DNA from: Acidomyces sp. 'richmondensis'
Lineage: Eukaryota > Ascomycota > Dothideomycetes > Mycosphaerellales > Teratosphaeriaceae
Assembly (NCBI GenBank): GCA_003545705.1
Contig: QVLQ01000008.1
Span: 186,001-250,000, forward strand
Direction: 5' to 3'
DNA: 64,000 nucleotides
Positions 10,774 to 21,463 of the stretch are shown here, piece after piece. The position numbers and the translations under genes were made by a program. Position 1 is the first letter of the stretch; each line of letters starts with the position of its first letter. The notes beneath the pieces are model-generated. The model was not told the origin of the DNA, searched no databases, and saw only the letters and a list, made by a program, of their open reading frames with translations.

Positions 10774-12806
10774 GCCTAAGTGGCCTAGAATGAGCGCTGC
10801 TGTACCTGCCATAGGTTCCAAATAGATATGCAGCACAGTTCAACGTACGATGATCCAGCGGACACGGGGTCCTGTCTCAAACCTGTCCGCCAGAGGATAA
10901 CAAACAAGAGAGGCGGAAAAAAAAAAGGGGAGGGGGGGGGGGGGGGGTTTCTCCATGTCCGCAATTTGTTCAATCTATTCTACTATCGAACCTGCACAAA
11001 TATATTTGGGGGTTTCATATGGTTGAAACGCCGTGATCGTGGCTGTCAGCCAGGTTGGTGCGTGTTTAGCTCCTTGGCACTTTGATTGAACGGCGCGCCC
11101 GCGACGCATAGAGCAACGCATGTCGGATCAATGCATGTTTTGGGAGCGTGAGATTGGTGTGCGCTAACATGAACGAAGCGTCCGATAGCAGATGTTGCAC
11201 AAAGTCCGGTGAGACGAGGTCATGTGCGTCAGGAGCGACAGCGAAACTGGGTGACAATCGACCGTCGCGAGCGTCACAAAGTAGACATGAAACGGGATAC
11301 GAAAGCACCATTTTTATATCTGGACGGCCTTGACGAGGGGATCTGTCTGGATCGTTCGTTTCGCCGCGAACCCTGCCCCCTGTGGAAGTGGTGCATCAGT
11401 CCATGCAAAGCACACGAGCACGATGGACCCGCTTAGAGGCATCCGTGCAAACCGCAGACAAACGTGCGTGGAAGAGAGCTCAGCACCGTGAGTTACGGTG
11501 GGCCGTAACAAGTTGAGCGACCGTTCGCGCGATGATCCTAGTGTGTGCCAGCGTTGACGCCGCATGCGCACATGAGCGAGATTGGCTTATTGCTTCCCTT
11601 GATCCGAACCCGCACCAACGGGATTTTCGTCAATATCCGCCTCTTGCGGGCACGGCCCCCGCGGGCGTGGGTCAAGGCATATCCTCTGGATGGGGTGATC
11701 GCCTCGAGAGCGCTGGTGTCTTCCCGATGGGCCTTCTGCTGCGGTGACGGATGTCGAGCTGACGAGAAGGCCATCCGGCGACGTGCGGCTCTGACGAGTG
11801 TGGCAAGTTTAACTCTCTCGGCGCGCAGTGCATCCACCGGTGCGAAGGATGCGGCGCCTCTGCCGCATCCGTCGATCAGCCTGTCGCGATGCGTTATGAC
11901 AAATGTGGCAAGCTTGTACCGCCTGGGGAATCCTTCGAGGACAGAGCAACTTTGTTCCAGGACAGATGGGGGGAGGAACAGATGGGGCAGCTCGACGAAG
12001 AGGCCGGAGCAGGAGTGTAGCGACATGAGGGAGCGAATATGTAGCCCGCCCTCCCTCACACGCCCTGTCACTGCAGTCGGTGTTCGCTGTCCAGACAAGG
12101 GACGCCGCAGAGTGGTCCGACACTATGGCCCGGGTTGCTTCCCAATGCAGTAAGCGAGCTCGGGGCTGGACGTCGACAATCTTCAAATCAAATCAGCGGA
12201 GAAGACGGCCTCGGTAGCGGACGGAAAATCGTCAACGTCAGCATTGTCAGTTCGTCCAGACTGCGCTCGATCTGCCATCGTGATTGCTTTCGGGGACGTC
12301 GAGGGGAAGAGGATCGACGTCGCGGCAGGGCCAGGGCAGAGAGGCCCGGCGGGAGATTTTAGCCTGCGACCGCGCTGAGACAACCTCAGGACTGTCAACT
12401 CGTCGCAATATCGGAGACGCATGACCCAGGCGCCGCCGGAGCAGAGGGATGACCAATGCTCTCCCCCCTTACCGACGCTCTCAGCGTAGGCGACCATCTG
12501 CCGAGCTTCTTGCTGTGCTGATGTGATTCGTCCGTGGCCGCACCCATTTCCCTCTGAGGCTTCGTGTGGAGTGGTTGTGGCCTCTCCCCACACCTCGCTC
12601 TGTGCATCGCGGAGCTAGCGCTCCTCGCGTGGGTATATTAGCTCAATTGGCAGGTATATAGTTGAGTCGAGTGCCTGTTTGACGCCTGGGTGCGCTGTTC
12701 CTTTCTTCCTCCCGCCCGTCTTCATTCCCCGTTCCAGTCTTCTCGGTCTTCGTGTTTCAACCCATCCGTGATCGGGGCAGCCATTGACCGCAGAGACATC
12801 GCAACC
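10774..12806. other. Gene-poor interval between SDR and acetate transporter
   Basis: About 2 kb, GC-rich in its second half. Long open frames occur on both strands at 11538-12153, but they overlap each other, lack recognisable motifs and reflect GC-rich sequence with few stops. An A/G homopolymer run is listed separately. Near 12633 a sequence resembles a tRNA A-box but no B-box or cloverleaf follows. The last 200 bases are probably the promoter and leader of the transporter. Confidence 0.45.
10917..10947. repeat. Poly-A then poly-G homopolymer tract
   Basis: A run of ten A is followed by GGGGA and about sixteen consecutive G. It is a simple low-complexity tract downstream of the SDR gene, and its exact length may be affected by sequencing error. 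Confidence 0.8.
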
Positions 12807-13840
12807 ATGTCGGCGCAGCAGGAGAACTCTGGTGAGGTTCACGACAAGGAGAACGGTACGCATGGGGTCGACCACGCGCAGAACGCCGGTGCCGCACAGC
12901 GCAAGCCGTACGACTATGGCGGCAACCCTCTCGCACACATAAACACCGGCGACTCGGCTCGTCTGCCAGCGTTCGGTGGAGAGTTCCAACCCGGCCTGTA
13001 CAGGGCGCCCGATCACCGCAAGTTCGGTAATCCGGCTCCTCTTGGTCTCTGTGGTTTCGCGTTGACGACGTTCCTGTTGTCGCTGATCAACCTGTCGACC
13101 GACGGCCTCACCGCGCCCAACTTGGTCATCGGTCCAGCGTTCGCCTATGGTGGCTTGTGCCAGCTGCTCGCCGGCCTGTGGTGAGTCTGGGCCGCTGGGC
13201 GACGTTTCCGAGAGTGGTCTGACCAACGATGATAGGGAAATTGCTGTGGGAAATACCTTTGGTGGCACGGCGCTGAGCTCCTACGGCGGGTTTTGGATCG
13301 GAACCGCCATCATTCTCACTCCCGGTGGCTTCCAGATCGAGAAGTCACTCACCTCCGGTGGTGATGCCACGCCCTTCTTGACCTCCTTCTCCCTCTATCT
13401 TTTTGTGAGTTGTCCTTGGGATGGTATTATGACGGGCACCACGCTGACTCCGCTCTCAGGGCTGGTTCATATTCACCACGCTCCTGTTGATCCTCACGCT
13501 CAAATCCACAGTGGCCTTCTTCTTCCTGTTCTTCACGCTAGACCTTGCCTTCCTGACTCTCGCTCTGGCTTACTACTACCCGTCCGCCGCCGGTGCGCCG
13601 CAGTCGGGTTTGCTGAAGGCCGGTGGTGTCTTTGGCATTCTCGCTGCCTTCCTCGCCTGGTAAGTCAATTTGCGTCGATTGGTTGGGCGTCCCTAATGAA
13701 ATGTCAGGTACAACGCCCTCGCCGGTATGGCTGATCCCAGCAACTCTTTCTTCATCATCCCGGTGGTGCACTTCCCATGGTCCGACAAAGGTCGCGAGGC
13801 TCGCGGAAAAGTCAAGACGGACTCGGACGTGGCAGTGTAA
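12807..13840 (+). CDS. GPR1/FUN34/YaaH-family acetate transporter
   Basis: Exons 12807-13180, 13236-13404, 13460-13659 and 13708-13840 give 291 residues, with introns of 55, 55 and 48 nt. The family moves acetate (with protons) across the plasma membrane; some members are linked to ammonia export. The hallmark NPAPLGLCGFALTTF motif opens the first of six predicted transmembrane helices (from about residue 76). Later helices include FGIGT-type FWIGTAIIL, GWFIFTTLLLILTL, VAFFFLFFTLDLAFL and GGVFGILAAFLAWYNALAG. The soluble N-terminal 70 residues are typical of the fungal proteins (AcpA/Ato type). The start (GCAACCATGTCG) is preferred over an upstream in-frame Met at 12690 because the extension looks like leader sequence. 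Several intron donors are perfect GTGAGT/GTAAGT. Confidence 0.92.
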
Positions 13841-14801
13841 GAAAGTATTGTAGCGTTAGTATTTTTAAGGAATTGGGTTAGAAGGGAGATGAAGAGCATG
13901 GATTCTGTGCACAGTCGTCTGGAATACCCCCTTGGATGATACCAAGCAGTTGTAATAATTTTGATATGAAAGAGGGCGCACCTCACGTCTACTCGTTATC
14001 GGCATTTCACCGTTCCCTACACGTGCATCCGTGGCAAGAAAAATAAAACAATTTCGCCCACTACAAAGGGATGAAATTGATCCGACCAGGGCATTATTTT
14101 GACCATTTTTTCAGGGTTTTGCTTGCAGGTGCTTTGCACGGTGATTATCCTGCATATACGAATTATCTTTTGTCTCTCATTTGCGATCGCGAGGTCAATC
14201 TTGAACACATCAGTCAAGCGAGGCGCCAATACGGATGGATGGATGGATGGATGGCAGGTGAACGTTAAAACGCCTCGGGTTAGTGATGAGTGTGGTGGGT
14301 TGTAAGCGCATGTCTTTGTGACGCACGGAGAATCATCATTTTCTCAAGAGACGAGAGGGCCTTTGCTACTTCTATATGACCCTGACGTACGACACTGATA
14401 CGCATCGTTCAGACATCAGTTGAGGTTGCCAAGCGAGCATATCTCGAGGCGTCAAGGTTAACCAACTTGAAATCTACGAAATCCGACGGCACGCAAATGA
14501 CGGATTACACGTTGGAGCATGATGTCGGAGAATGTGTCTCAGGAGCAATAAAGCTTGCTAGCGTATCACGGCCGATACCGCGATAATATTATAGAACTGA
14601 TGTGTACAAATGATGTGCATGTTACTTCATTCCGATGCCAGCGGGGCAGTCATCTTTTCGACAATATATCATTTTCTCTCCCAAACTCCAGTGCCAGACA
14701 TCGTCCTTTTATCTCCGGTGCGCGTCAACTCCGTCCATAAATATTCATATCCTTCGACTTCCGTGGTATTGTACAATATGTGCAAAGCAAGCCGTCCCCG
14801 T
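13841..14801. other. Intergenic region downstream of the acetate transporter
   Basis: Nearly 1 kb with the transporter 3' end, a GGAT tetranucleotide repeat and no coding frame I can support. Confidence 0.5.
14233..14254 (+). repeat. (GGAT)n microsatellite
   Basis: Five tandem GGAT units plus a partial copy. It is a plain simple-sequence repeat in non-coding DNA. Confidence 0.9.
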
Positions 14802-15198
14802 CTATTGCCAGTGAGTTTCGGACTGGACGTCACTGGTCTTGGGCTCGGGCTCGTCTTTGGACGACGACCCGCTTGAGTCGTTCGCATGGATGACTTTTGG
14901 TTTGGCACACGGCGAACCAAAGCCCTGACGGCCCGCAGTCGGGACGGTGGCAGGCATAACGGGTGCTACGCCAGCGAAAGTCAGCAGCGTCTGAGCGGAC
15001 CATCTGCCCGGTATCGGGCAATGCACTCACTATTGTAACTTTGGATCTGAGTGAGCACGGTTTGCTGCTGAACGGCCTTGCTCGTCCGCTGCTCGGTGCC
15101 TTCTGATTTTCTGTTGGACGACGAATCCGCTTGAGCCACTCCCTCGACTGTGTCTTTCGGCGGCGTCGATGGCGCTTGATCGTCCTTTGACGTAGCGT
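14802..15198 (-). CDS. Hypothetical small hydrophilic protein, two visible exons, 5' end unresolved
   Basis: Two exons, 15198(?)-15031 and 14965-14802, join across a 65-nt intron with a perfect GTGAGT donor, a GCTGACTT branch and a GTAG acceptor. The product is Ser/Thr/Pro/Gln-rich and soluble: KDDQAPSTPPKDTVEGVAQ, TEQRTSKAVQQQTVLTQIQ, then PVMPATVPTAGRQGFGSP and a Ser/Lys/Asp-rich tail ending HWQ. I do not recognise a family. Upstream the frame closes at a TAA (15202-15200) and no ATG lies between, so either another exon joins at the TTAAG acceptor near 15199 or the start is lost. The splice signals and frame agreement favour a real gene. Confidence 0.45.
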
Positions 15199-17768
15199 CT
15201 TAATGTGGCGGAAACTAGTTCGATGTGGCTGATGAATTTTTGATGGCTTGAATGCTCTGATGAATACAACTGGTGGTAGATGGTGTGAGCTGAGTAGCTT
15301 TGCTCCCTTGGTGAGTTGAATGACACCAGAGAAGCATAAATGAACAAGAGGAAGTGAAAGATCCTTAAAACCTTCACCGCAATGAATTGCTGCCTATCTA
15401 TGTGAACGGGAGGTCCCTCGCCGCTAACATTGGGACTACGCAATATGGCCCCCAAGCCGAACGATCAATAATGGGATACGTCAGCCGAGTGACTCACAAC
15501 TTGAGATCACACACAAGGGAAACGAAAGAATTCACGATATATGTTGAGACTGTCGGCGTCGCCATGTGATCGGTATTGCATTTTTCAATGCTCTACGCTG
15601 GCATTAAGCTTGTAATCACAGCAGGGGTCGCTCGTTTAGCTGGGGAGTAATGCAGGAACAGCCAAACAGCGGACGAATTCCCCCGCCTATAAGACGAAAC
15701 GGCAGCAAGTCAGTACAGCGGCGTATGCGGGCTTGTCCGACGCCCTGGTTTGCAGAGGTTTTCGTCATTATCCTGGTCACGACCGTCATTTTCTGATAGT
15801 GAGGCGCATTATCATCCGGACGATTGCATGAGCAACAGAGAGATGATGCTCTTAATTAAACGTCAGGAATGCTGCCACAGGCGTCCCTCCCACCCCGGCC
15901 AAATTGTATGCACACGCAGATACAGCCTTACGACACACATTATGCCATATCCGCTCAAGTTTCGAGCCTACGGGTGGCAGTACACCAAGAACAAACCCTT
16001 TGTTTCTGCGGCTTAATGTAGATGGACACGACCTTATACCCTCCCGAGCATATGGGAGGATGCTCCCGCGGGATTTTTGCGTCCGAGGCGGTGATAGGGT
16101 GTGTTTTTGAAGCCAGTCAACCAGCGGGTGTGTGGCAATCCATCATTAGATGGTACATATGTTTGTATCAGTAGATAGATTGTGAAGACGACTGTTAAAA
16201 AACGTACGATGGGACAACCCTCCGAATCTTCCAAGTTAAACTTTGCCCGGTCTACTCGTATACATTCTGTCGCTAGCACGTGACGGCCGTGGGCAACGCA
16301 AAACGTCCTCATCTTATTGACTGCACCAATGTTTGTCAGTGCCGGGCAGTGTCGGATCAAAAGCTGGACCATTACGAGACATTGCCTTCACTCAGTGCTG
16401 TGGCCATGGTTGTCAATGGCTGTGCATGCTGAACCGGCGCAGCTTCCCTTCCGTTAAATGCAACGGCGGCCACTTGATCGGTGTTTGGCACTGCAATACG
16501 GGCTCCGCACAGCGAGCATCACAGTTCGCCGCCCTGAGAGATGCATCGGTGTGCCGCCTAACCACCGCAATGCATCATGACAGGAAGGCTCATTGCCTTT
16601 TCTTTTCTCTTCTCCTTTTCCTTTTCCTTTGTTGGAAGGTGACAGCCGATGATGGATCAGGTGACCGCGGATCAGGTGACCTGAGGGTCGTGGTATGAAG
16701 TCTTGGCAAAGGGGATGAGATGAGATCAAAGTCTCATCTGGTTCGACAAAACAACACAACTGGTTAGTGTTCCAGTGAGCACTCACTTGCTAGACTCACT
16801 GTTACCTGTTAGGTATCCCAAGTTACTCTACTTCTACTGCATGTTTCCCCCTTCTGTTATCTGAGAGTTTAACATCCTGTTCCTTTTCCTTCATGATATG
16901 GCATACTGCGTACCATTCGAGAGTTTAAGATAATACGACTGACCGTACGATGGGTTGGATCCTTCCACAAATCCCCCAAGTTTCCAAGTTTAAGTGACGT
17001 TAAAGCGGCGTGTAGTTATTTCATTGTCACTCGATCCGGGCTTGTTAAGCAAGCAGGGCTTGATGCCATGGCCCTGGGTTATGAGGCCCTGTTTATTCTC
17101 CCGACTTCCCGCCCTCACGTTTCTGGCAGGAGAGGGGGAGAGTGTTCAACCATGTATCTGTGATGAAACACATTGTTCTCCTGAGCTGGCCGTGACTCAG
17201 GGGAGTAAATTACAGCGACAAGACTCGCAATAGGAAACGCTGCTTACCAACGGTAAGCCGGTATCAGCTTATTGAGATGGCCCACTCAGCAGCGCTTTTG
17301 ACTCTTGAAGTCGAAAGTGACCATAAGCCTGCGACACATCGCTGCACACCGATCAGAAGAAACTTTGGCCCGTATGGGTTTCTGCTGGGAAAATGCGATG
17401 CATCTACAGGGTCATTGCCATGTCAGAGGGTTTTAAGCTGCCTAAGTTGTGCATTCGTACGCGTTGTAATTTAATGGAGCGCAGAAGACCAAGGGACTTT
17501 GGCAGGCTATGTGGTATACGTATATATATATATATATATGTACATAGTCAACGTGGTCGATACTTAAAAAGCCACTCCGCATGCTGCGAGAACACCAACG
17601 GATGCGACCAAATGCATGTGGGGCGGACTGAACAACCTTCATTCCTCCCTTCCCCTCCCCTCCCCTCTCCTTCCCCCTCCCCCCCTCCAACCTACGGCAG
17701 TGCGGTGCTTCTTGAATTCTGGCCCAATGAACATACAGTGGCTGATGCATCGTCAATAAACATTCACC
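15199..17768. other. Gene-poor interval upstream of fumarylacetoacetase
   Basis: About 2.6 kb with only short frames lacking motifs. The first 250 bases are C/A- and T-rich and look like the leader or promoter of the small minus-strand gene. Near 16604-16630 a CTTTTC-type pyrimidine tract occurs, near 17640-17690 a CCCTCC-rich pyrimidine tract precedes fumarylacetoacetase, and a TA microsatellite lies at 17521. I see no RNA gene. Confidence 0.45.
17521..17539. repeat. (TA)n microsatellite
   Basis: About nine TA units about 230 bases upstream of the fumarylacetoacetase start; a similar array lies about 170 bases downstream of the same gene. Confidence 0.9.
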
Positions 17769-19166
17769 ATGTCTACACCTGTCCTCGATAAACTCCCATT
17801 CACACTGGCGAATCTGCCTTACGGCGTGATCTCAACGAGAGACGAGCCAAAGCCGCGATGCGCTGTTGCCATCGGCGACCATGCCATCGATCTAGCGAAA
17901 TACTCAAAGCACGGCGGTCTCTTTGATCTGGAGTCGGGCCATAACTTCATGTTCCAGCAACTCTTCGCTGAAGTACTGTACTGCCTTCTTGTATAAACGA
18001 AGCTGACGAAGGCGCTGACGGGCTGTAATCAGCCGGCACTCAACACCTTTGCTTCCCTGCCCTGGCCCGTCCGTCGAGCAGTCAGGGAACAACTTCAAAC
18101 GGATCTAAAAGCTCATAAAGTCCATCCTTCCTGCTTGGTCCCTCTGAAGGATGTAAAGTGCCACCTCCCCATGAAATGCGGTGGCTTTTCTGATTTCTAC
18201 ACCTCCCTCGAGCACTGCCAGAATTGCTCCGGAGAGATGACATCTGCCGCCATCGCCAAGAACTGGTGGTACGCTCCAAGCGTGTACAACTCCAGGGTTT
18301 CCTCCCTCCTCCCCACTCCTCATGACATCCCGCGCCCCAAGAATGTATACTTCAAGTCAGGAGTGGACTCCGAGCCTGTGTATGGCCCGACCAGGAAAAT
18401 GGATTTCGAGCTCGAAATGGGGTTCTTCGTGTCTCAACCTGTGCCTCACGGGAAGAGAATGGCGATTGAAGACGCGCGTGACCATATCTTTGGTTTCGTG
18501 CTACTCAACGCAAGCAATCCCATCATTACAACCCTGATTCACACATACACTAACTCTGACGGGCCTTTGTAGGATTGGTCTGCTCGAGACCATCAGTTGT
18601 TCGAGATGCGACCGCTGGGACCATTCCATGGTAAAGGATTTGGCACCAGTATCAGTAATTGGGTCGTCCCCATGGAGGCTTTGGAAAACTTTGCATGTGA
18701 ACCAAACACGAAACAAAACCCGGCACCTTTCCCTCATTTGACCTGGCCAAACAGCGGGGACGGAGCGCTGGACGTGAGGTTGCGAATCAAGTTGATCCGC
18801 AACGGAGAAGAGCACATCCTTGGCACGTCGAATCTGAAATATTTATACTGGACGCCTTACCAGCAGCTCACGCACCATGCGGCAAGTGGTTGTGGCATGC
18901 AAACCGGCGATCTTATCGGGACCGGCACGATCTCTGGATCCGGAGTCAATCAGAAAGGTGAGAAAACGGAATTGGGTTGTTTATACGAGGCGGAGAGGAC
19001 GAGGACCAATATTTTGCCACAAATCACCGCAGGGCAGAGAGAGTATGAGGAAGGGTATCTTGAGGATGGAGATGAAATCGTGTTGGAAGGATGGTGTGAA
19101 GATGAGAATGGAACCATAATTCTCGGCCTAGGGGAGTGCAGGGGAAGAATTGTGCCTCCGCAATGA
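17769..19166 (+). CDS. fahA: Fumarylacetoacetase (tyrosine/phenylalanine catabolism)
   Basis: Exons 17769-17972, 18033-18509 and 18573-19166 give 424 residues, the normal length. The enzyme hydrolyses fumarylacetoacetate to fumarate and acetoacetate, the last step of tyrosine breakdown. Key regions are present: SDFYTSLEH (Asp metal ligand and general-base His), MDFELEMGFFV (two Glu metal ligands), NDWSARD (Asp ligand), GPFHGKGFGTSIS (Lys near the active site) and GTGTISG. The first intron is standard (60 nt). The second has a GC donor: only cutting at AAC/GCAAGC keeps the conserved FGFVLLN-DWSARD intact, and the acceptor TTGTAG follows a CTAACTCTGAC branch. Other tyrosine-pathway genes (homogentisate dioxygenase, maleylacetoacetate isomerase), which some fungi cluster with it, are not seen nearby. 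Confidence 0.95.
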
Positions 19167-19995
19167 GCAAGCTAAACCCATCATACCTTTGACGAAAGTC
19201 CAAATCAGCTTCACAATGACTTTCGCTGGAATTTACACTTATACAACGCCTCAGGATTCTGTTTGCATGTGTCTGCGTTTCAATGCTCTCGCGCAAACCC
19301 GTCTCAGCCCTGCTCGGATCTCCTACCGGAATCATATATATATATATATATACGTCCGTGCCTAGTGCACAGCCCGTCGCTCACCCTTGTTTTACCAGTT
19401 TCTCGACTTGTAAGTCTGTTTTTCCCAACACGAGCGATGAGGTTATACCAGCGATCCAGAGTCCTGTTCGTTCCGGCGGATGCTTATCATCCTCAGCCTT
19501 CATTATAACCGTCCATTGGCCGTTCGTTCACTGGTAGCTTGCACCAAATTCACCTATGGAGGATTACTTGTCGGATTTTACATTCGTGGATGTTATCTTC
19601 CGGGATTCGCTTCTGCATTTTGCGAACGCTGAACACAAGTTCCTTCAATTTGCAGGACAGCTCCCCCATGATCCCTCGTCCTATTGACAGCAAAGGACCT
19701 TCGGACATCCAGCCCGAAACATGCAAAACGCGGTCGTAACGAGCTTCACCCGGCCGCTTGCTGAAGCCGATTGAGCCTTTCTCTGGTGCTGAACCGCCGT
19801 CACGCTATCGAAATGTGAGGTCATCCGTGCGACGAGAGGGTGTTTAGTAGCGTGAACTTCACCCACACTGGCGACAGTGATGGCAATCTTAGACACACGG
19901 AGGGTGACATTGGCACAGATGGGGCATTTGCGGCGGTGGAAGGCACATTTCGTCAAGCTATATACGCTAGTATCCAAGTGCAGGAGCCTTACATT
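19167..19995. other. Intergenic region between fumarylacetoacetase and MPDU1-like gene
   Basis: The two genes converge here. The 830 bases hold a TA microsatellite at 19334-19352 and no supported gene. Confidence 0.5.
19334..19352. repeat. (AT)n microsatellite
   Basis: About nine AT units about 170 bases after the fumarylacetoacetase stop, probably in or near its 3' untranslated region. Confidence 0.9.
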
Positions 19996-20947
19996 CTAGC
20001 CTCTTCTCCGTGTACTTGGTATTCTTTTGCTCTTATCGTTTCCGCTACCTTTCTGTATGCCATTCATGCCAACCGCTTGTTTTACCTCCTTCGTGCCCCT
20101 CGGGTTCGACTTTGCTTGCGAAGTTTTGTTGCTCGTCGGGCTATTCCAATAGTAAATCATTTGCGCCGCAAGCACAGCATTCAGAGTGAACCCGGCAATA
20201 AAGCCGTAGAGGATGAGTTTGTCGTCCACCTCCTGCAAGGTGGTGAAGATACGCGTCAAGGAGCCTGCAAGGTAGTTGAATACCTGTGCCAGATGGATCA
20301 GCAAGTGCAACCTAGCGAACAGAGCAGGCATGACTTACAGCGAATGCAGAGAGTTGTCCTGTCCCACCCTCTTGGAAAATGGTGATAATTTGGGGCAGCT
20401 TGCTGGCAACGCCCAGGACACCGGCGCCGGCCTGCAGATACTGCAGCGTAGACATTGGCGTGACATTATCGTTGTATAGCGAGTAAGCGGCTCCAGCGAG
20501 TCCTGCAATGAACATCGCAGCCGCGGGCCCTTTCCCACTGTACTGTAATACGAGCACACTGATGGCGACGTTTTGGATCGCAATCAATCCTACTTCCCCG
20601 TAAGTGCTGAATGGGAATCCATTGCGGACGTTATACACGAGTGTGATGAGGTAACTCGCTGTCTCCAGCAAATAGCTAAGAAAGCTGACTCCTTCAGCAG
20701 ATTGGGAGTTGAGCAGCTTCAGCAATTGTGGAATCTTGACAACAGAGGAGGCCGCGATAATTCCCACGCCAAGTGCTTTAGATATGGCAAGTTTCAAGCA
20801 CTCCACATCCGAGATGTTGATATCGTGTACAAGTGAAGTATAACATGTGGCGCCGAGCAATTGTGTGCCCGCCTCGCGCAGAGGGCCTGGGAGGTTGCGC
20901 GTAATGGGCTGTAGGAGAGGACGGAGATTGGACTCGAGAACATCCAT
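19996..20947 (-). CDS. MPDU1-like PQ-loop membrane protein
   Basis: Exons 20947-20339 and 20283-19996 give 298 residues (55-nt intron, GTAAGT donor). Mannose-P-dolichol utilization defect 1 proteins sit in the ER membrane and are needed for use of dolichol-linked mannose and glucose in glycosylation. Two PQ-loop repeats are visible: VVKIPQLLKLLNSQSAEGVS (about residues 68-87) and ASKLPQIITIFQEGGTGQLS (about 182-201), within seven predicted hydrophobic helices. The Ser-Ala-Glu-Gly-Val-Ser sequence after the first PQ is typical of MPDU1. The C-terminal tail is Lys/Ser-rich and probably cytosolic. The ATG is the first in the frame. The function is inferred from family membership. Confidence 0.88.
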
Positions 20948-21463
20948 ATTGTGTGGTCTCGCGTTGCGGTGGCGTCCTATCTTGACCAGTGCAAGTTTTC
21001 AATTAGAGAAAGGTGTGGACGAAAGAAATTGAAGACCTTTCGTCAGAGTAACTGCTTGAATAGGAAATCATCTCATGTGAACAATTGTAAAATGGCTACT
21101 GTAGTGCCCCGAACACACAGAGACTGCGAGGTCATGCCTGCCTGTTAAACAGCATCCCACCCGAGCCTTAGCTTTCAACTCAAATATGTTTTTATTATTT
21201 TTTGAACACACAGACGAATATTTGGGTGCATAGAACACCTTATGCTCCTTTAATCACCACTCGGACTTGCATCGCGTAGCTTGATGGATCAGCCCTTCCA
21301 AATGATCCAAAACATATCGCGGTAATTCTCATTGATCAATTCTCTGCTCATCCAACATGCATCTTGTAGTGAAATATATAAGATACCAATAATACTGGTC
21401 CAAGGGGTGGCGTCGCCGTTTTGGCTCTCAATATATCTCGATTGGATATCCATGCTGAAATAA
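20948..21463. other. Spacer between MPDU1-like gene and HET relic
   Basis: About 500 bases, upstream of MPDU1 and downstream of the HET relic on the same strand, holding the MPDU1 promoter. No gene is seen. Confidence 0.5.

Noticed and set aside
11538..12153. Long overlapping frames on both strands (about 186 and 202 codons)
   Set aside because: They overlap in antisense, contain no recognisable motif and lie in GC-rich DNA where stops are rare; no splice structure supports either.
12630..12670. tRNA-like sequence (TAGCTCAATTGGCAG)
   Set aside because: It matches a tRNA A-box and D-arm start, but no B-box, anticodon stem or acceptor pairing follows within the right distance.
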